Part shown: in pieces, positions 13,628 through 20,988 of the stretch
How the letters are laid out: the number at the start of each line of letters is the position of its first letter
How positions within the stretch are numbered: the first letter of the stretch is position 1
Source: Firmicutes bacterium UBA5389
GTDB taxonomy: Bacteria > Bacillota > DTU025
Reading direction: 5' to 3'
DNA length: 20,988 nt
NCBI GenBank assembly: GCA_002409965.1
Contig: DHON01000059.1
Span: forward strand, 44,093-65,080
Position numbers and translations under genes: made by a program
The notes under the pieces: model-generated
The model's input: the letters and a program-made list of their open reading frames with translations, nothing else
Databases searched by the model: none
Told to the model about the DNA's origin: nothing

Positions 13628-15313
13628 CTAGACTACGCCGCGCAGGTCTACCTCGGTTGGAGTTCCTTCTACTACTACCTGACCTTCAGCCATCACATAG
13701 ACGTAGTCGGCTATTGACAGCATGGATGATCGATGAGAAACCACAATAGTGGTTCGGGATCTCTTGAGGTCTGAGAGAGTTAAGATCAACTCAGCTTCGG
13801 TTTCACGATCCAGACCCGACGTTGCCTCGTCCAGGATGAGCAGCTCCGGATCCCGAATTAACGCTCGCGCAATTGCTATTCGCTGCCGCTGACCTCCTGA
13901 CAGCTGAACTCCACGTTCACCACAGGGCGTGCCATAGCCTAGGGGAAGGCTAGATATGAAGTCGTGGATACAGGCCAGTTTTGCCGCGCGCACAACATCG
14001 TCAATGGTCGCATCAGCTTTCGAATAGGCTATGTTGTCGTAGATCGAACCGTTGAAGAGGAACGTATCTTGACCTACAACGCCTATCTGGCGGCGCAGCC
14101 ACGCGGTGTCACATCTGCCGATTGTTACTCCCCCTACACTTACATCTCCCCTGAGCGGCTTGTACATGCCAAGTATCAGCGCGGCGACAGAGGATTTCCC
14201 ACTCCCACTGGGTCCGATGATCGCGACAGTCTGCCCAGTTCTTATAGTCAGGCTTGCATTAGCAAGGGCCACGCGTTCGCCGTGTACGAGGTACACATCC
14301 GACAATTCCACGTCGCAGTTGATATGCAGATCAGGTCGTATGCTCCCCATGGTTTCGGTTGGAGTGTCAAAATACTCCAGGACACGATCTAGGAACACGC
14401 CCACCTGCGTGCTCTGCATGTACAGTCCAGGCAGGACAGATACTGTAGCATACAGCTGCTGAACATAAGCTATTGTGGCTGCCACAGTTCCGACGCTGGT
14501 CGAGCCCCGGGCAACGAGGACTCCGCCCCAGCCAAGGACTACACCCACCGGGAGGAGCGATATCGTGGCCGTCGCAACACCGTAGACGCGCCCTAGGAGT
14601 GCCGCGGCGCTGTGTGCATCGACCAAATCGCGTTCGCGGACTTGAAGGTATCTGGCATGATCCGGCTCATTTGCGGTAGTCTTGATAAGCCGCACGCCCT
14701 GCAGGGCGTCCTGAACAGACTTGAAGAACATCTCCCTAGCGTCAGCCACACGTTTCCATGCTGCGCCATTGCGGGGACCCCAATACCTGGCAGGGAGCAC
14801 GTACGCAGGGACAAGGCATAAGCATGGTACTGATAACCGCCAATCCAGTAGGAGAATAGTTGCGATTGCGCCAGGCAAGACAAGAAAGTTGCGAACAAGA
14901 GAAGGTACCGTGTCCATAAGCAGGTTCTGAAGGGTCTGTGAATCGGATATGATACGCGACTGCACCTGTCCTGTGCTTGTACTGTCCCATTGTGCAAGTG
15001 GCCACCTGAGGACAGTCTCGACCAGCTGGTTCCTGAGGCTTGATGTGATATCCAGCCCGCAGCAAGTAAGAATATAACTACAGCATGCTCCTAGCAGCCC
15101 AGCTCCTGCGACCAGTAGGGTGTAGAGCGCGGCTCCGGAAATCACTGCTGTCAAATCGCCCGACGGAATGGCCACATCTATGATACGTCTATACATGAGA
15201 GGCGCGGCCAGTTCAGCCGCCACACGCAGTCCGACCAAGAGTGCCGGGGCTAGTATGGAACCAGCGTACGGTCGACACAACCTCAGGCTTCGAAGCAGCG
15301 ACGTCTTGTCCAT
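13628..15313 (-). CDS. ABC exporter, fused permease and ATPase (MsbA/lipid or peptide type)
   Basis: The 561-residue half-transporter has six membrane helices within residues 15-300, then an ATPase: Walker A GPSGSGKSS (367-375), Q-loop Gln415, LSGGQ (471-475), Walker B LLILDE (491-496) and His527. All catalytic parts are intact. It acts as a homodimer. There is no N-terminal C39 peptidase, so it would not cleave a leader itself. GGGAG lies about 8 bases before the ATG. It is the last gene of the minus-strand block that begins with the radical SAM relic, 16 bases after the preceding permease, which suggests export of a small modified peptide; the substrate is unknown. Confidence 0.92.
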   Translation of the reverse strand: MDKTSLLRSLRLCRPYAGSILAPALLVGLRVAAELAAPLMYRRIIDVAIPSGDLTAVISGAALYTLLVAGAGLLGACCSYILTCCGLDITSSLRNQLVETVLRWPLAQWDSTSTGQVQSRIISDSQTLQNLLMDTVPSLVRNFLVLPGAIATILLLDWRLSVPCLCLVPAYVLPARYWGPRNGAAWKRVADAREMFFKSVQDALQGVRLIKTTANEPDHARYLQVRERDLVDAHSAAALLGRVYGVATATISLLPVGVVLGWGGVLVARGSTSVGTVAATIAYVQQLYATVSVLPGLYMQSTQVGVFLDRVLEYFDTPTETMGSIRPDLHINCDVELSDVYLVHGERVALANASLTIRTGQTVAIIGPSGSGKSSVAALILGMYKPLRGDVSVGGVTIGRCDTAWLRRQIGVVGQDTFLFNGSIYDNIAYSKADATIDDVVRAAKLACIHDFISSLPLGYGTPCGERGVQLSGGQRQRIAIARALIRDPELLILDEATSGLDRETEAELILTLSDLKRSRTTIVVSHRSSMLSIADYVYVMAEGQVVVEGTPTEVDLRGVV

Positions 15314-15329
15314 TCTACCAGCTCCCGAC

Positions 15330-16238
15330 TTACCGGCTATCTTTCACTCTTCTCCCGGTAGCCACACGGATCGACAGATCTGGGTCGAAGCGACTGAACC
15401 ACACGGAGCTAAGGAACGGAAGTGCCAGCCCGGCGAGGACGTAAGCCAGTCGCGGCATCAGATACAGGTTCGTCGACAGGGTCGGCCAGTTCAAGAGGTT
15501 CAGCTGCGACGGTGCAGCCCCTAACACGGTGGAGGCATGATACGCTCGCGCAACCTCAAAACTGGGCACTGTGAACCCGGTGTAGTCCACCCAGAGAGCC
15601 GTGCGCACAACGCTAATCGTCATTACTCCCCACAGGCTTGCGAACCAGTAGGCGACATAGAGCAGGTTCAGGCCTACTCCTGATCCGCGGACCGGGATGG
15701 CCCCGCCGGCTACGCCCAACCCGGCGGTGTACAGCAGGGTGGGTACGGCCAGCAGAGATGCGGAGCTCAGCAGCCTATCCCAAGCTAGCCCGGCCTCACC
15801 CCTGAGTGCCTGAACGATCACGCCAGTCACCAGCGATGAAGCCAGTAGCGCCGTGAGCGCGCATATGACAGCGAGGTATTTGCCGAGTATGTACCCGGTT
15901 GAACTGAGTTGTGTGGCAGCAAGAACCTCTCCGGTCGGCGATATGCGATCTCGCCGCAGGCTGTTGTGAGCATAGAAGAAGCCGATCAGGCCAAACAGGA
16001 GCGAGGATATGAACCCTACGACCATCCCAACAAAACCCGAGTCATAGCGAAAAACGCCGTGTGGACCCGCGGTGATGAATGCATATCGGGCTGATCTTGC
16101 CGGCAAAGCCATGTATGTAAGCAACGAGAAGATGGCCGCCAGCGCCCAGAATCCCGTACTGCGCATGCGCATGCGCAGTTCCACGTAGGCTACCGAGCAT
16201 ATGGCCCCACGGTTCGAGCCGGGAGATCCATCGGACAT
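15330..16238 (-). CDS. ABC-2 type permease (second of pair)
   Basis: The 302-residue membrane protein has about six or seven helices. An early helix is followed by an extracellular-like loop with a polar stretch (PARSARYAFITAG), then a cytoplasmic segment RDRISPTGEVLAATQLSSTGYILGKYLAV. The latter resembles the 'd.r....ell.at.v.r..ylsgK' motif of ABC-2 permeases of the NatB/YhaP kind. It probably forms a heterodimer with the product of 16291-17022, driven by the ATPase at 17028-17906. It starts at ATG 16238 after AGGGGGCAAGG. The segment RMRMR near residue 25 is encoded by a 22-base perfect palindrome. Confidence 0.75.
   Translation of the reverse strand: MSDGSPGSNRGAICSVAYVELRMRMRSTGFWALAAIFSLLTYMALPARSARYAFITAGPHGVFRYDSGFVGMVVGFISSLLFGLIGFFYAHNSLRRDRISPTGEVLAATQLSSTGYILGKYLAVICALTALLASSLVTGVIVQALRGEAGLAWDRLLSSASLLAVPTLLYTAGLGVAGGAIPVRGSGVGLNLLYVAYWFASLWGVMTISVVRTALWVDYTGFTVPSFEVARAYHASTVLGAAPSQLNLLNWPTLSTNLYLMPRLAYVLAGLALPFLSSVWFSRFDPDLSIRVATGRRVKDSR
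16158..16179. repeat. 22-bp perfect palindrome of alternating purine-pyrimidine
   Basis: Each half is ACTGCGCATGC and its reverse complement, with no spacer. The central 18 bases alternate strictly between pyrimidine and purine. It lies inside the coding region of the permease and encodes Leu-Arg-Met-Arg-Met-Arg-Ser. Such DNA can extrude a cruciform or adopt the Z form under supercoiling. Codon choice (CGC and ATG repeated) may be enough to explain it. Confidence 0.7.
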
Positions 16239-16290
16239 CAGACCTTGCCCCCTATCCCAAGACGATTCTGTGCATCGCGGTCGGCGCGAG

Positions 16291-17022
16291 CTAATAGCCC
16301 CGGCGCAATACGTGCATTATGATCACGCCGAGAGCAATAAGGGCGATACCGACTGCACCATATCCAATCCTGTTAGCCCAGAACAATCCAGTATCGCATA
16401 TAGGTTCTGCCGAGAACGCTGCGAGGTCGCGTCCCAAGCTTGCCGCTATCGGGAATGGCTGAAATGCGCCTGACAAGAACCGCTTCAAGGTTAGCACCCC
16501 GATGAACACTGCCGGTACCGCGGAGTAGCCGACTGCTAGCGCACCGGTTGCGGCTGTCGCGAGGAAAGCCACTCCCGACATGAACAGCACCAGGCTCATG
16601 GACGAAAGTGCAAGCGTGAAGGGCGGTACTGATAGCTGGCCAGTACGGAATATGCCAGCGATGGCGCAGAAGATCAGCGTAAACGGAACCGTCAATGCGA
16701 CGGGAATGGCCATAACGTATGCCAATCGCCTGCTCACGCGAACGGAAGAAGGAGTAGCCGCAGCATTCAGCATTTCTTCCATCCCGTAGTCGCGATCTAC
16801 AGTCGCCATGGGCACTACGAGAATGGCGCACAGAGCCGGAAACACCAGTTCCATTAGGAATGTGACCTGGCTTCCCGGCATGACTCCCTGGGAAGTGAGG
16901 ACAATCAGGCTGACCGCGCCAAGCAGGCCGATGGATACCCACGCAGTCTCGTTCCACGTAAGCCGCAGCACAACTCGGTTTGGGCTGCAGCAAGTAGGCT
17001 CCCTTGCGGGAGCAGTGCCCAT
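16291..17022 (-). CDS. ABC-2 type permease (first of pair)
   Basis: The 243-residue protein begins at ATG 17022 (MGTAPAREPTCC), five bases after the ATPase stop; the open frame further upstream lies inside the ATPase gene. It has six membrane helices: roughly 34-51, 61-80, 106-128, 138-163, 170-190 and 215-238. The loop VDRDYGMEEMLNAAATPSSVRVSRRLAYV carries the 'D.....leLL.a.p.s...v..rr' landmark of ABC-2 permeases. The ribosome binding site is weak, which fits translation coupled to the ATPase. It pairs with the permease downstream. Confidence 0.78.
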   Translation of the reverse strand: MGTAPAREPTCCSPNRVVLRLTWNETAWVSIGLLGAVSLIVLTSQGVMPGSQVTFLMELVFPALCAILVVPMATVDRDYGMEEMLNAAATPSSVRVSRRLAYVMAIPVALTVPFTLIFCAIAGIFRTGQLSVPPFTLALSSMSLVLFMSGVAFLATAATGALAVGYSAVPAVFIGVLTLKRFLSGAFQPFPIAASLGRDLAAFSAEPICDTGLFWANRIGYGAVGIALIALGVIIMHVLRRGY

Positions 17023-17027
17023 GACTA

Positions 17028-17906
17028 TCAACGCGATCCCCCCACGATGTAAAGGTAGGCGTCTTCCAGTGTGGGGTGCACCGACTCTGCATCCGAGGAG
17101 GGAGGCTTGTTTGACAGAAGTCGAACTACCACGCGGTCGCCCTCCTGCCTGGAACTCACAAGCGTACACTCCGGGTAGTCGCCAAGAAAGGCGCTGGCGG
17201 GGTCTTGGCTTGACACTTGCCACACAAGCCCTGCGACCTTAGCGGTCGCTTCCGAAGGCGTTCCCGAAAACCGTATACGACCGCCCGACAGCATAACAAT
17301 CTGCGAGGCTACCGCTTCTACATCAGAGACGATATGGGTAGATAGCACTACCAGACCGGTGCGAGAAAAGCCAGACAGCATGGAACGAAAATGCACCCGT
17401 TCCTCTGGATCCAGGCCTGCTGTGGGCTCATCGACAATCAGGATCTCGGGCTTGTTGAGTACCGCTTGTGCTATTCCCAGCCGGCGCTTCATGCCTCCCG
17501 ATAGCGTCCCAACTGGCCTCGACCGCAGCCCTGTCAGACCGGTCAGGTGCATTGCCTCCTCCACACGGCTGCCTCGATCCCTCGGGCGAACATGTTTCAG
17601 ATCAGCCAAGTATGACAGAACCTCCACGACGCGCAATGTGGGGTAGAAGTCGAACTGCTGCGGAAGGTATCCAAGGATCTGCCTAATGTGCTGCGGCTGC
17701 CGAGCCGCGTCCATCCCGTTCACGAGTGCTTTGCCTGACGTAGCTCGAGTGATCGTGCACAGAATACGCATCAGAGTCGTCTTGCCTGCACCGTTCGGTC
17801 CAACGAGCCCTATGGTACCCCCGGGAGACTGATAATCGATTCCGTCAATGGCCGTTATCCCGTTACGGTAGACTTTGCGGAGACTCTTCAGAACCAGAGA
17901 AGCCAT
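17028..17906 (-). CDS. ABC transporter ATPase (ABC-2 / drug-export class)
   Basis: The 292-residue ATPase is complete: Walker A GPNGAGKTT (36-44), Q-loop Gln in GYLPQQFDFYPTL, signature LSGGM (135-139), Walker B ILIVDE (155-160), D-loop and His191 (STHIVSDVE). The C-terminal 80 residues form a substrate-class domain typical of exporters of this kind. ATG 17906 is preceded by AAGGGCGGTG; a GTG at 17936 would add ten residues without a better site. It heads the intact part of the operon, 50 bases after the last recognisable codon of the radical SAM relic. Confidence 0.92.
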   Translation of the reverse strand: MASLVLKSLRKVYRNGITAIDGIDYQSPGGTIGLVGPNGAGKTTLMRILCTITRATSGKALVNGMDAARQPQHIRQILGYLPQQFDFYPTLRVVEVLSYLADLKHVRPRDRGSRVEEAMHLTGLTGLRSRPVGTLSGGMKRRLGIAQAVLNKPEILIVDEPTAGLDPEERVHFRSMLSGFSRTGLVVLSTHIVSDVEAVASQIVMLSGGRIRFSGTPSEATAKVAGLVWQVSSQDPASAFLGDYPECTLVSSRQEGDRVVVRLLSNKPPSSDAESVHPTLEDAYLYIVGGSR

Positions 17907-17956
17907 TATCGCACCGCCCTTATGTTGCAGAATCACGTTGCCCCCAAAATGGTCAA

Positions 17957-18460
17957 TCAGCGACTGCTGAGAGCGTGTACTGGGGCTAAGCTTATCGTGG
18001 CCGTACTGTACTCATGTAGCCCGGATTCCCTGAGGCCTAGCAGCAGCGATATTACTGACGAAACGTTCAAGCTGTCAGGATTCACTCTCAATGACACGCG
18101 TCTGTGTCCTGCTGCAGCAATCCGTCTGACGTTAGCAACAATTCTGTCGTAGGTGTCCCCTCCGGTCCGGTTCTCAATGGTCGCCTGGAACTGTGTACAT
18201 CCCTCGGCCCGTCAAAGGTTACCTGGACGCTGTTGAGCGCAATGGCATCAAGATCCTCGAGCGTCAACTCGTCCATGTCAGATTCCCGGGGGGCCTCAAA
18301 ACAGCATGCACACGAAAAGCTACAGCGGAGGGTCGGCGCAATAACAAAACCCAGGTTTTGCTGGGAGAATCGGGCTGCACAGTAGGCAGTACGCACCCAG
18401 GCGCGTTCATTCAGTCCTGCCGAAACAACGAATCTGCCGCGAAGAGACTGGCCTAGCAGG
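17957..18460 (-). pseudogene. Radical SAM (probably SPASM-class) peptide maturase, degenerate
   Basis: Three pieces of one gene can be read. The first, in frame from about 18460, reads LLGQSLRGRFVVSAGLNERAW and then LGFVIAPTLRCSFSCACCFE, whose C-x3-C-x2-C binds the iron-sulfur cluster. It then jumps directly to VQVTFDGPRDVHSSRRP, a region normally about 100 residues further on; the GGEP motif between them is gone. At a C-run (18157-18160, plus strand) the frame slips by one base. The next frame continues with DTYDRIVANVRRIAAAGHRR, then SLRVNPDSLNVSSVISLLL and ends after ATISLAPVH at the stop 17957-17959. The C-terminal cysteine-rich SPASM domain and the N-terminal 60 or so residues are missing. 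The gene stands first in an operon with two transporters, the usual place of a RiPP maturase. Confidence 0.82.
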
Positions 18461-18664
18461 CTCGGGTGACCAATGGGCCTTCCGCATCAGATCGCCAACC
18501 GCTATCCGTTTTCTGTACAGTACGTCGCAGATTGTGGGCCAGAGGTTCGAAGGCGACCTGTCGATTGGATGGCGCTGCAAGAAGGCAGGAAGGTACATTC
18601 TCTGCGGCGAATACCAAGAACAGCAGTGCTGCCACCGAGGCAACAGAAGAAACAGGAGGTTCTG
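18461..18664. other. Intergenic region between radical SAM relic and sigma factor
   Basis: About 200 bases separate the two divergent genes. Open frames exist on both strands but none has a convincing start, composition or family pattern. A precursor peptide for the radical SAM enzyme would be expected here on the minus strand, and I find no candidate with a leader-like or Cys/Thr-rich core. The promoter of the sigma factor should lie here; no clear -35/-10 pair stands out. Confidence 0.4.
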
Positions 18665-19261
18665 ATGCAGTTGTGCAGTGCAGACTTGTCTTCTTCTGAT
18701 GACGCGGCCTTGCTTAGGTACATCGGCTCCAGGAGCGAGGAAGCCCTGGAAGAGCTTATCAAGCGCCACCGGCATCGTCTTCTGAGAGTTGCGCACCGCT
18801 GCCTCGGATCGTACTGCGACGCAGAGGAGGCGGTCCAGGACTCATTCGTAGCCGTTTGGAACACTGCCTCCAGCTTCAGGGGAGAGTCTTCTGTAGTTTA
18901 CTGGCTTTCCGTCCTATGCCGTAACATTGCCGTCAGCAGACTCAGACGAAGGCAAAAGCTCACGACCGAGGATCTGGCCAACGCGATTGCCGCCCCGGCA
19001 TGTGAAGCTGACCCGGCATGCCAGGCGTGGAAAAGCTATCGGAGGCAGATAGTGGTTCAGTGCGTGCTCCGCTTGCCTCGGGCGGCACAGCAAGCTCTCA
19101 TCATGCACGTGTACCAAGGTTTGACCTATTGCGACATCGGCAGGCGATGTCACTGCCCTCCCGGAACGGTCAGGAGCCGGATCTACTATGCCAAGGTTAG
19201 GCTGAGGCAGCTGATAACGCAATACGATATCGACAATTGCTTACGAGGAGACGATCCATAG
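18665..19261 (+). CDS. ECF-type RNA polymerase sigma factor
   Basis: The 198-residue protein has the two ECF domains. Region 2 spans roughly residues 14-97, including DAEEAVQDSFVAVWNTASSF and VYWLSVLCRNIAVSRLRRR. Region 4 spans about 130-182, with LPRAAQQALIMHVYQGLTY, then CDIGRRCHCPPGTVRSRIYY as the helix-turn-helix. AGGAGGT lies 4 bases before ATG 18665; the open frame to 18473 lacks any such site. ECF factors usually have an anti-sigma gene next to them. Here only a 12-codon open frame (19269-19307) follows before the permease relic, so the anti-sigma gene seems lost. The sigma is divergent from the radical SAM/transporter block and may once have controlled it. Confidence 0.9.
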   Translation: MQLCSADLSSSDDAALLRYIGSRSEEALEELIKRHRHRLLRVAHRCLGSYCDAEEAVQDSFVAVWNTASSFRGESSVVYWLSVLCRNIAVSRLRRRQKLTTEDLANAIAAPACEADPACQAWKSYRRQIVVQCVLRLPRAAQQALIMHVYQGLTYCDIGRRCHCPPGTVRSRIYYAKVRLRQLITQYDIDNCLRGDDP

Positions 19262-19303
19262 ACGTGACATGAATGCCGCCATGATCCTGCCTTCGTCCTT
19301 ACT

Positions 19304-19801
19304 GTGAGTGAACGGATCAGAGAACCAATAGGGCTGGCCCAGGAACAGACGGCCTCGATCATCGCCAACTGGATCATCAGCATCGTAAGCTTCATACTCC
19401 CCGTAGTAGGCCTAGTCTACCCGTGGAAAGCGGTGTTCGAGGGGGCGGCGGGGGAGGTGGCGGGGTATACCCTGTCGCAGCCGGTCACCTACTACCTTGT
19501 CAGCAGGTTCCTGATCCGGGTGATTCCGCTTCTCCTCAATGCAGGCATGACGTTGGTCTTCTTGTTCGGCACGTGCCTGTGCCTCACCGCGTTCTGGATC
19601 GAGGATACGGGCGGGGTCATCCGCTTCACGGGTATTGAGTATCTACCGTGGTGGGTGGAGCGCGGCGGCTTTGACATCCTCCTCACAAAGCCGGTAGATA
19701 CCCAGTTCGTGCTGTCGCTCCGGCGCGTGAACTGCGAAGCCGTGTTCGGTCTGGCCGTCGGCGCAGTGGTCGTTGCCCGCTCGCGTCAGAAGAACACCTG
19801 A
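19304..19801 (+). pseudogene. Chimeric relic of two DUF990-type ABC permeases
   Basis: The open frame (165 codons, GTG start) joins pieces that normally sit in different places. Residues 10-70 (TASIIANWIISIVSFILPVV, then GYTLSQPVTYYLVSRFLIRV) match the N-terminus of the first DUF990 permease. Residues 75-100 (MTLVFLFGTCLCLTAFWIED) match a later helix of the same protein. Residues 118-140 (VERGGFDILLTKPVDTQFVL, then SLRRVN) match the landmark of the second permease. It ends inside the convergent radical SAM gene, far short of the usual 260 residues. Two large in-frame deletions that fused an operon would explain this. It is not a copy of the intact pair at 9944-11495, whose sequence differs. 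Confidence 0.6.
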
Positions 19802-20742
19802 ACCGGAATCCCTATATCAGCTGCCTCCGCAGCCTCGAAGACTGCGCTCCGCAGACGCGCTAGGTAGTCTTGGGGCGAGGACTTGTACGCCTGGAGCGCC
19901 TGTACGGCCTCCGGGCACGATACTCTGGCCAGTCCTGCGACTGCCGCCTGGTACAGGTTCAGCCGGTCGACGCCGATTCTGGATGCCCCGGTTTCTGCGG
20001 CGCGCTTCATCAAGGCGGCGAGTGCAGCCGGCGAGTCGCCGTAATGGGGCAGGACAGGGGAAATGAACACCCAAGTCTTGATTGACTGGCTGGCCAGCTG
20101 CTCCAAGGCCCTTAGTCTGGCGCTGGGCGCGGATGCGCCGGGTTCCATATGCCGCGCCAAGGCGTTGTCCGCCGTTGTGATAGTCATGCCTACTTCGCTG
20201 CCTGGCAGATCCCGAAGGATCGGGATATCCCTGACGGCCAGTGACGATTTCGTCAGAATAGATACCTCGGGCGAGAAGGGACCCGTGGCCCCGGCGAGCG
20301 CCTCAAGGCACGCGCGCGTCAGCCCGAGCGAGGCTTCTAGTGGCTGGTACGGGTCTGTGACGCTGGAAAGCAGGATGGTAGGGCCATCAGGGGAGTCGAG
20401 CGAAGCGAGTGCGGTCGGTTTCTCGGGCGACCTGGGCAGCGGAGACGGAGTGGAGTCTATCGGATCAGCTAGGCCGGCCAGAGGCGTCTGGACGGGCCTT
20501 TCGAGCTTGCGCCGACGCGCCGACTTACTCCGGATTTCCTTCTCTAGAACCTCGGCGATGTTCACCTTCGCGTCCACCCACGTGCCCCAACGGTCCGTGT
20601 GCCCTGAGAATCTTGTCATGAAAGACGCATAGCAGTACACACAGGCGTGCGCACACCCGGTGTACGGGTTGAGAGCGTACGCGGCTCCTGGTATCCCGGT
20701 ACGGGTCATGGCGGACTTGCACACGACATCGCGGACCGTCAC
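19786..20742 (-). CDS. SPL-family radical SAM protein (spore photoproduct lyase-like)
   Basis: The 318-residue protein starts with the pattern KSAMTRTGIP, then LNPYTGCAHACVYCYASF. Cys30, Cys34 and Cys37 form the C-x3-C-x2-C iron-sulfur site, and TILLSSVTDPYQPLEA follows further on. These are the hallmarks of the SPL-like/Rv2578c-type group, whose members are mostly uncharacterised. Residues 78-118 form a Pro/Ser/Asp-rich insertion (TPLAGLADPIDSTPSPLPRS and on) between KLERPV and the conserved LLSSVTDPYQP, where relatives are usually contiguous. The start is a GTG at 20742 with a weak upstream site. It overlaps the convergent permease relic by 16 bases. Confidence 0.86.
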   Translation of the reverse strand: MTVRDVVCKSAMTRTGIPGAAYALNPYTGCAHACVYCYASFMTRFSGHTDRWGTWVDAKVNIAEVLEKEIRSKSARRRKLERPVQTPLAGLADPIDSTPSPLPRSPEKPTALASLDSPDGPTILLSSVTDPYQPLEASLGLTRACLEALAGATGPFSPEVSILTKSSLAVRDIPILRDLPGSEVGMTITTADNALARHMEPGASAPSARLRALEQLASQSIKTWVFISPVLPHYGDSPAALAALMKRAAETGASRIGVDRLNLYQAAVAGLARVSCPEAVQALQAYKSSPQDYLARLRSAVFEAAEAADIGIPVQVFF

Positions 20743-20988
20743 CCCATTAGGTTCTCACGTCCTTTCGCGAATACCAGAGTTCTCTGCGCCCGGCCGCATT
20801 CCTTTCGACTGAGGCCATTCAGTGCCCAATACGAAGAACGTTTGATGATTACTAGGACATGGCGCGTTGTGGGTGGGTCACGTCTTGTCAAGTGGCGTAA
20901 ATTGCCGTTGTGATTCTCCTCGCAGTATAGACCTCCGGATCTCATCTGACCGTCTCGTGCGCTCTGGGTCTTCCGGTACGTGCTCCGC
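20743..20988. other. Terminal non-coding stretch, nothing recognised
   Basis: No open frame here has a credible start or family pattern. It should contain the promoter of the SPL-like gene (minus strand), and AAAGGACG lies about 16 or more bases before its GTG. The segment around 20887-20912 (TTGTCAAGTGGCGTAAATTG) looks like an element end, but no partner repeat or transposase is in view. Confidence 0.3.

Noticed and set aside
13628..15313. Peptidase-containing (C39) bacteriocin exporter
   Set aside because: The protein starts directly with membrane helices; there is no N-terminal cysteine protease domain.
18473..18664. 64-residue extension of the ECF sigma factor
   Set aside because: No ribosome binding site at its start, no sigma homology, and AGGAGGT stands just before ATG 18665.
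18407..18796. 129-residue minus-strand open frame as a RiPP precursor or radical SAM N-terminus
   Set aside because: It overlaps the sigma gene antisense and shows neither a leader/core pattern nor the expected N-terminal radical SAM strand motif.
20739..20945. 68-residue minus-strand open frame before the SPL-like gene
   Set aside because: No recognisable family and a weak start; a resemblance to an element end (TTGTCAAGTGGCGTAAATTG) could not be supported by a partner repeat.
1..20988. CRISPR array, tRNA or rRNA genes
   Set aside because: No regularly spaced long direct repeats and no tRNA- or rRNA-like segments were seen on either strand.

Overview
This window reads as a GC-rich bacterial chromosome segment. 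The gene families present (DUF554, TldD/TldE, MntA/HepT, several type II toxin-antitoxin pairs, a spore-photoproduct-lyase-like radical SAM protein, TnpB) and the strong GGAGG-type ribosome binding sites fit a Bacillota-type organism. That assignment is inference: there is no rRNA or other marker gene here. The region is an accessory neighbourhood in which intact genes sit among several clearly decayed ones.

Layout. (1) 1-1462: the 3' end of a TnpB gene, followed by a structured stretch that probably holds its omegaRNA and the element's right-end hairpin. The element abuts the last third of an ABC ATPase gene, so the insertion appears to have destroyed that ATPase. An ABC-2 permease and a 57-residue membrane protein follow, tightly coupled. 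(2) 1450-4008: a nucleotidyltransferase relic, an exported SAM hydrolase (DUF62 family) and, convergent to it, a secreted protein of unknown function. (3) 4008-6750 (minus): an operon of the two-subunit metalloprotease TldD/TldE. (4) 6934-8106 (plus): a nucleotidyltransferase and a DUF554 membrane protein. (5) 8175-9942: a HepT/MntA-type toxin-antitoxin pair (minus) facing away from a ribbon-helix-helix/PIN (VapBC) pair (plus). Their shared 229-base spacer carries an 18-base near-perfect palindrome and three copies of ATGATACC. (6) 9944-12446 (minus): a DUF990-type ABC-2 exporter (ATPase plus two permeases) directly behind a nucleotidyltransferase gene that has lost its catalytic GS motif. (7) 12677-13462 (plus): a second PIN toxin, paired with an excisionase-like HTH protein. 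(8) 13628-18460 (minus): an apparent decayed peptide-natural-product locus. It has a broken radical SAM (probably SPASM-class) gene, an ABC ATPase, two ABC-2 permeases and a full ABC exporter. (9) 18665-19801 (plus): an ECF sigma factor without a recognisable anti-sigma gene, then a chimeric relic built from pieces of two DUF990 permeases. (10) 19786-20742 (minus): an SPL-like radical SAM protein.

How it fits together. Two themes repeat: selfish or stabilising modules (TnpB element, HepT/MntA, two PIN systems, four nucleotidyltransferase copies) and multi-gene ABC exporters. At least five genes are broken in ways that can be read directly: the ATPase cut by the TnpB element, two nucleotidyltransferases, the radical SAM maturase and the permease chimera. 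The most interesting block is 13.6-19.3 kb, where the transport half of what looks like a radical-SAM peptide system stays open while its maturase is destroyed.
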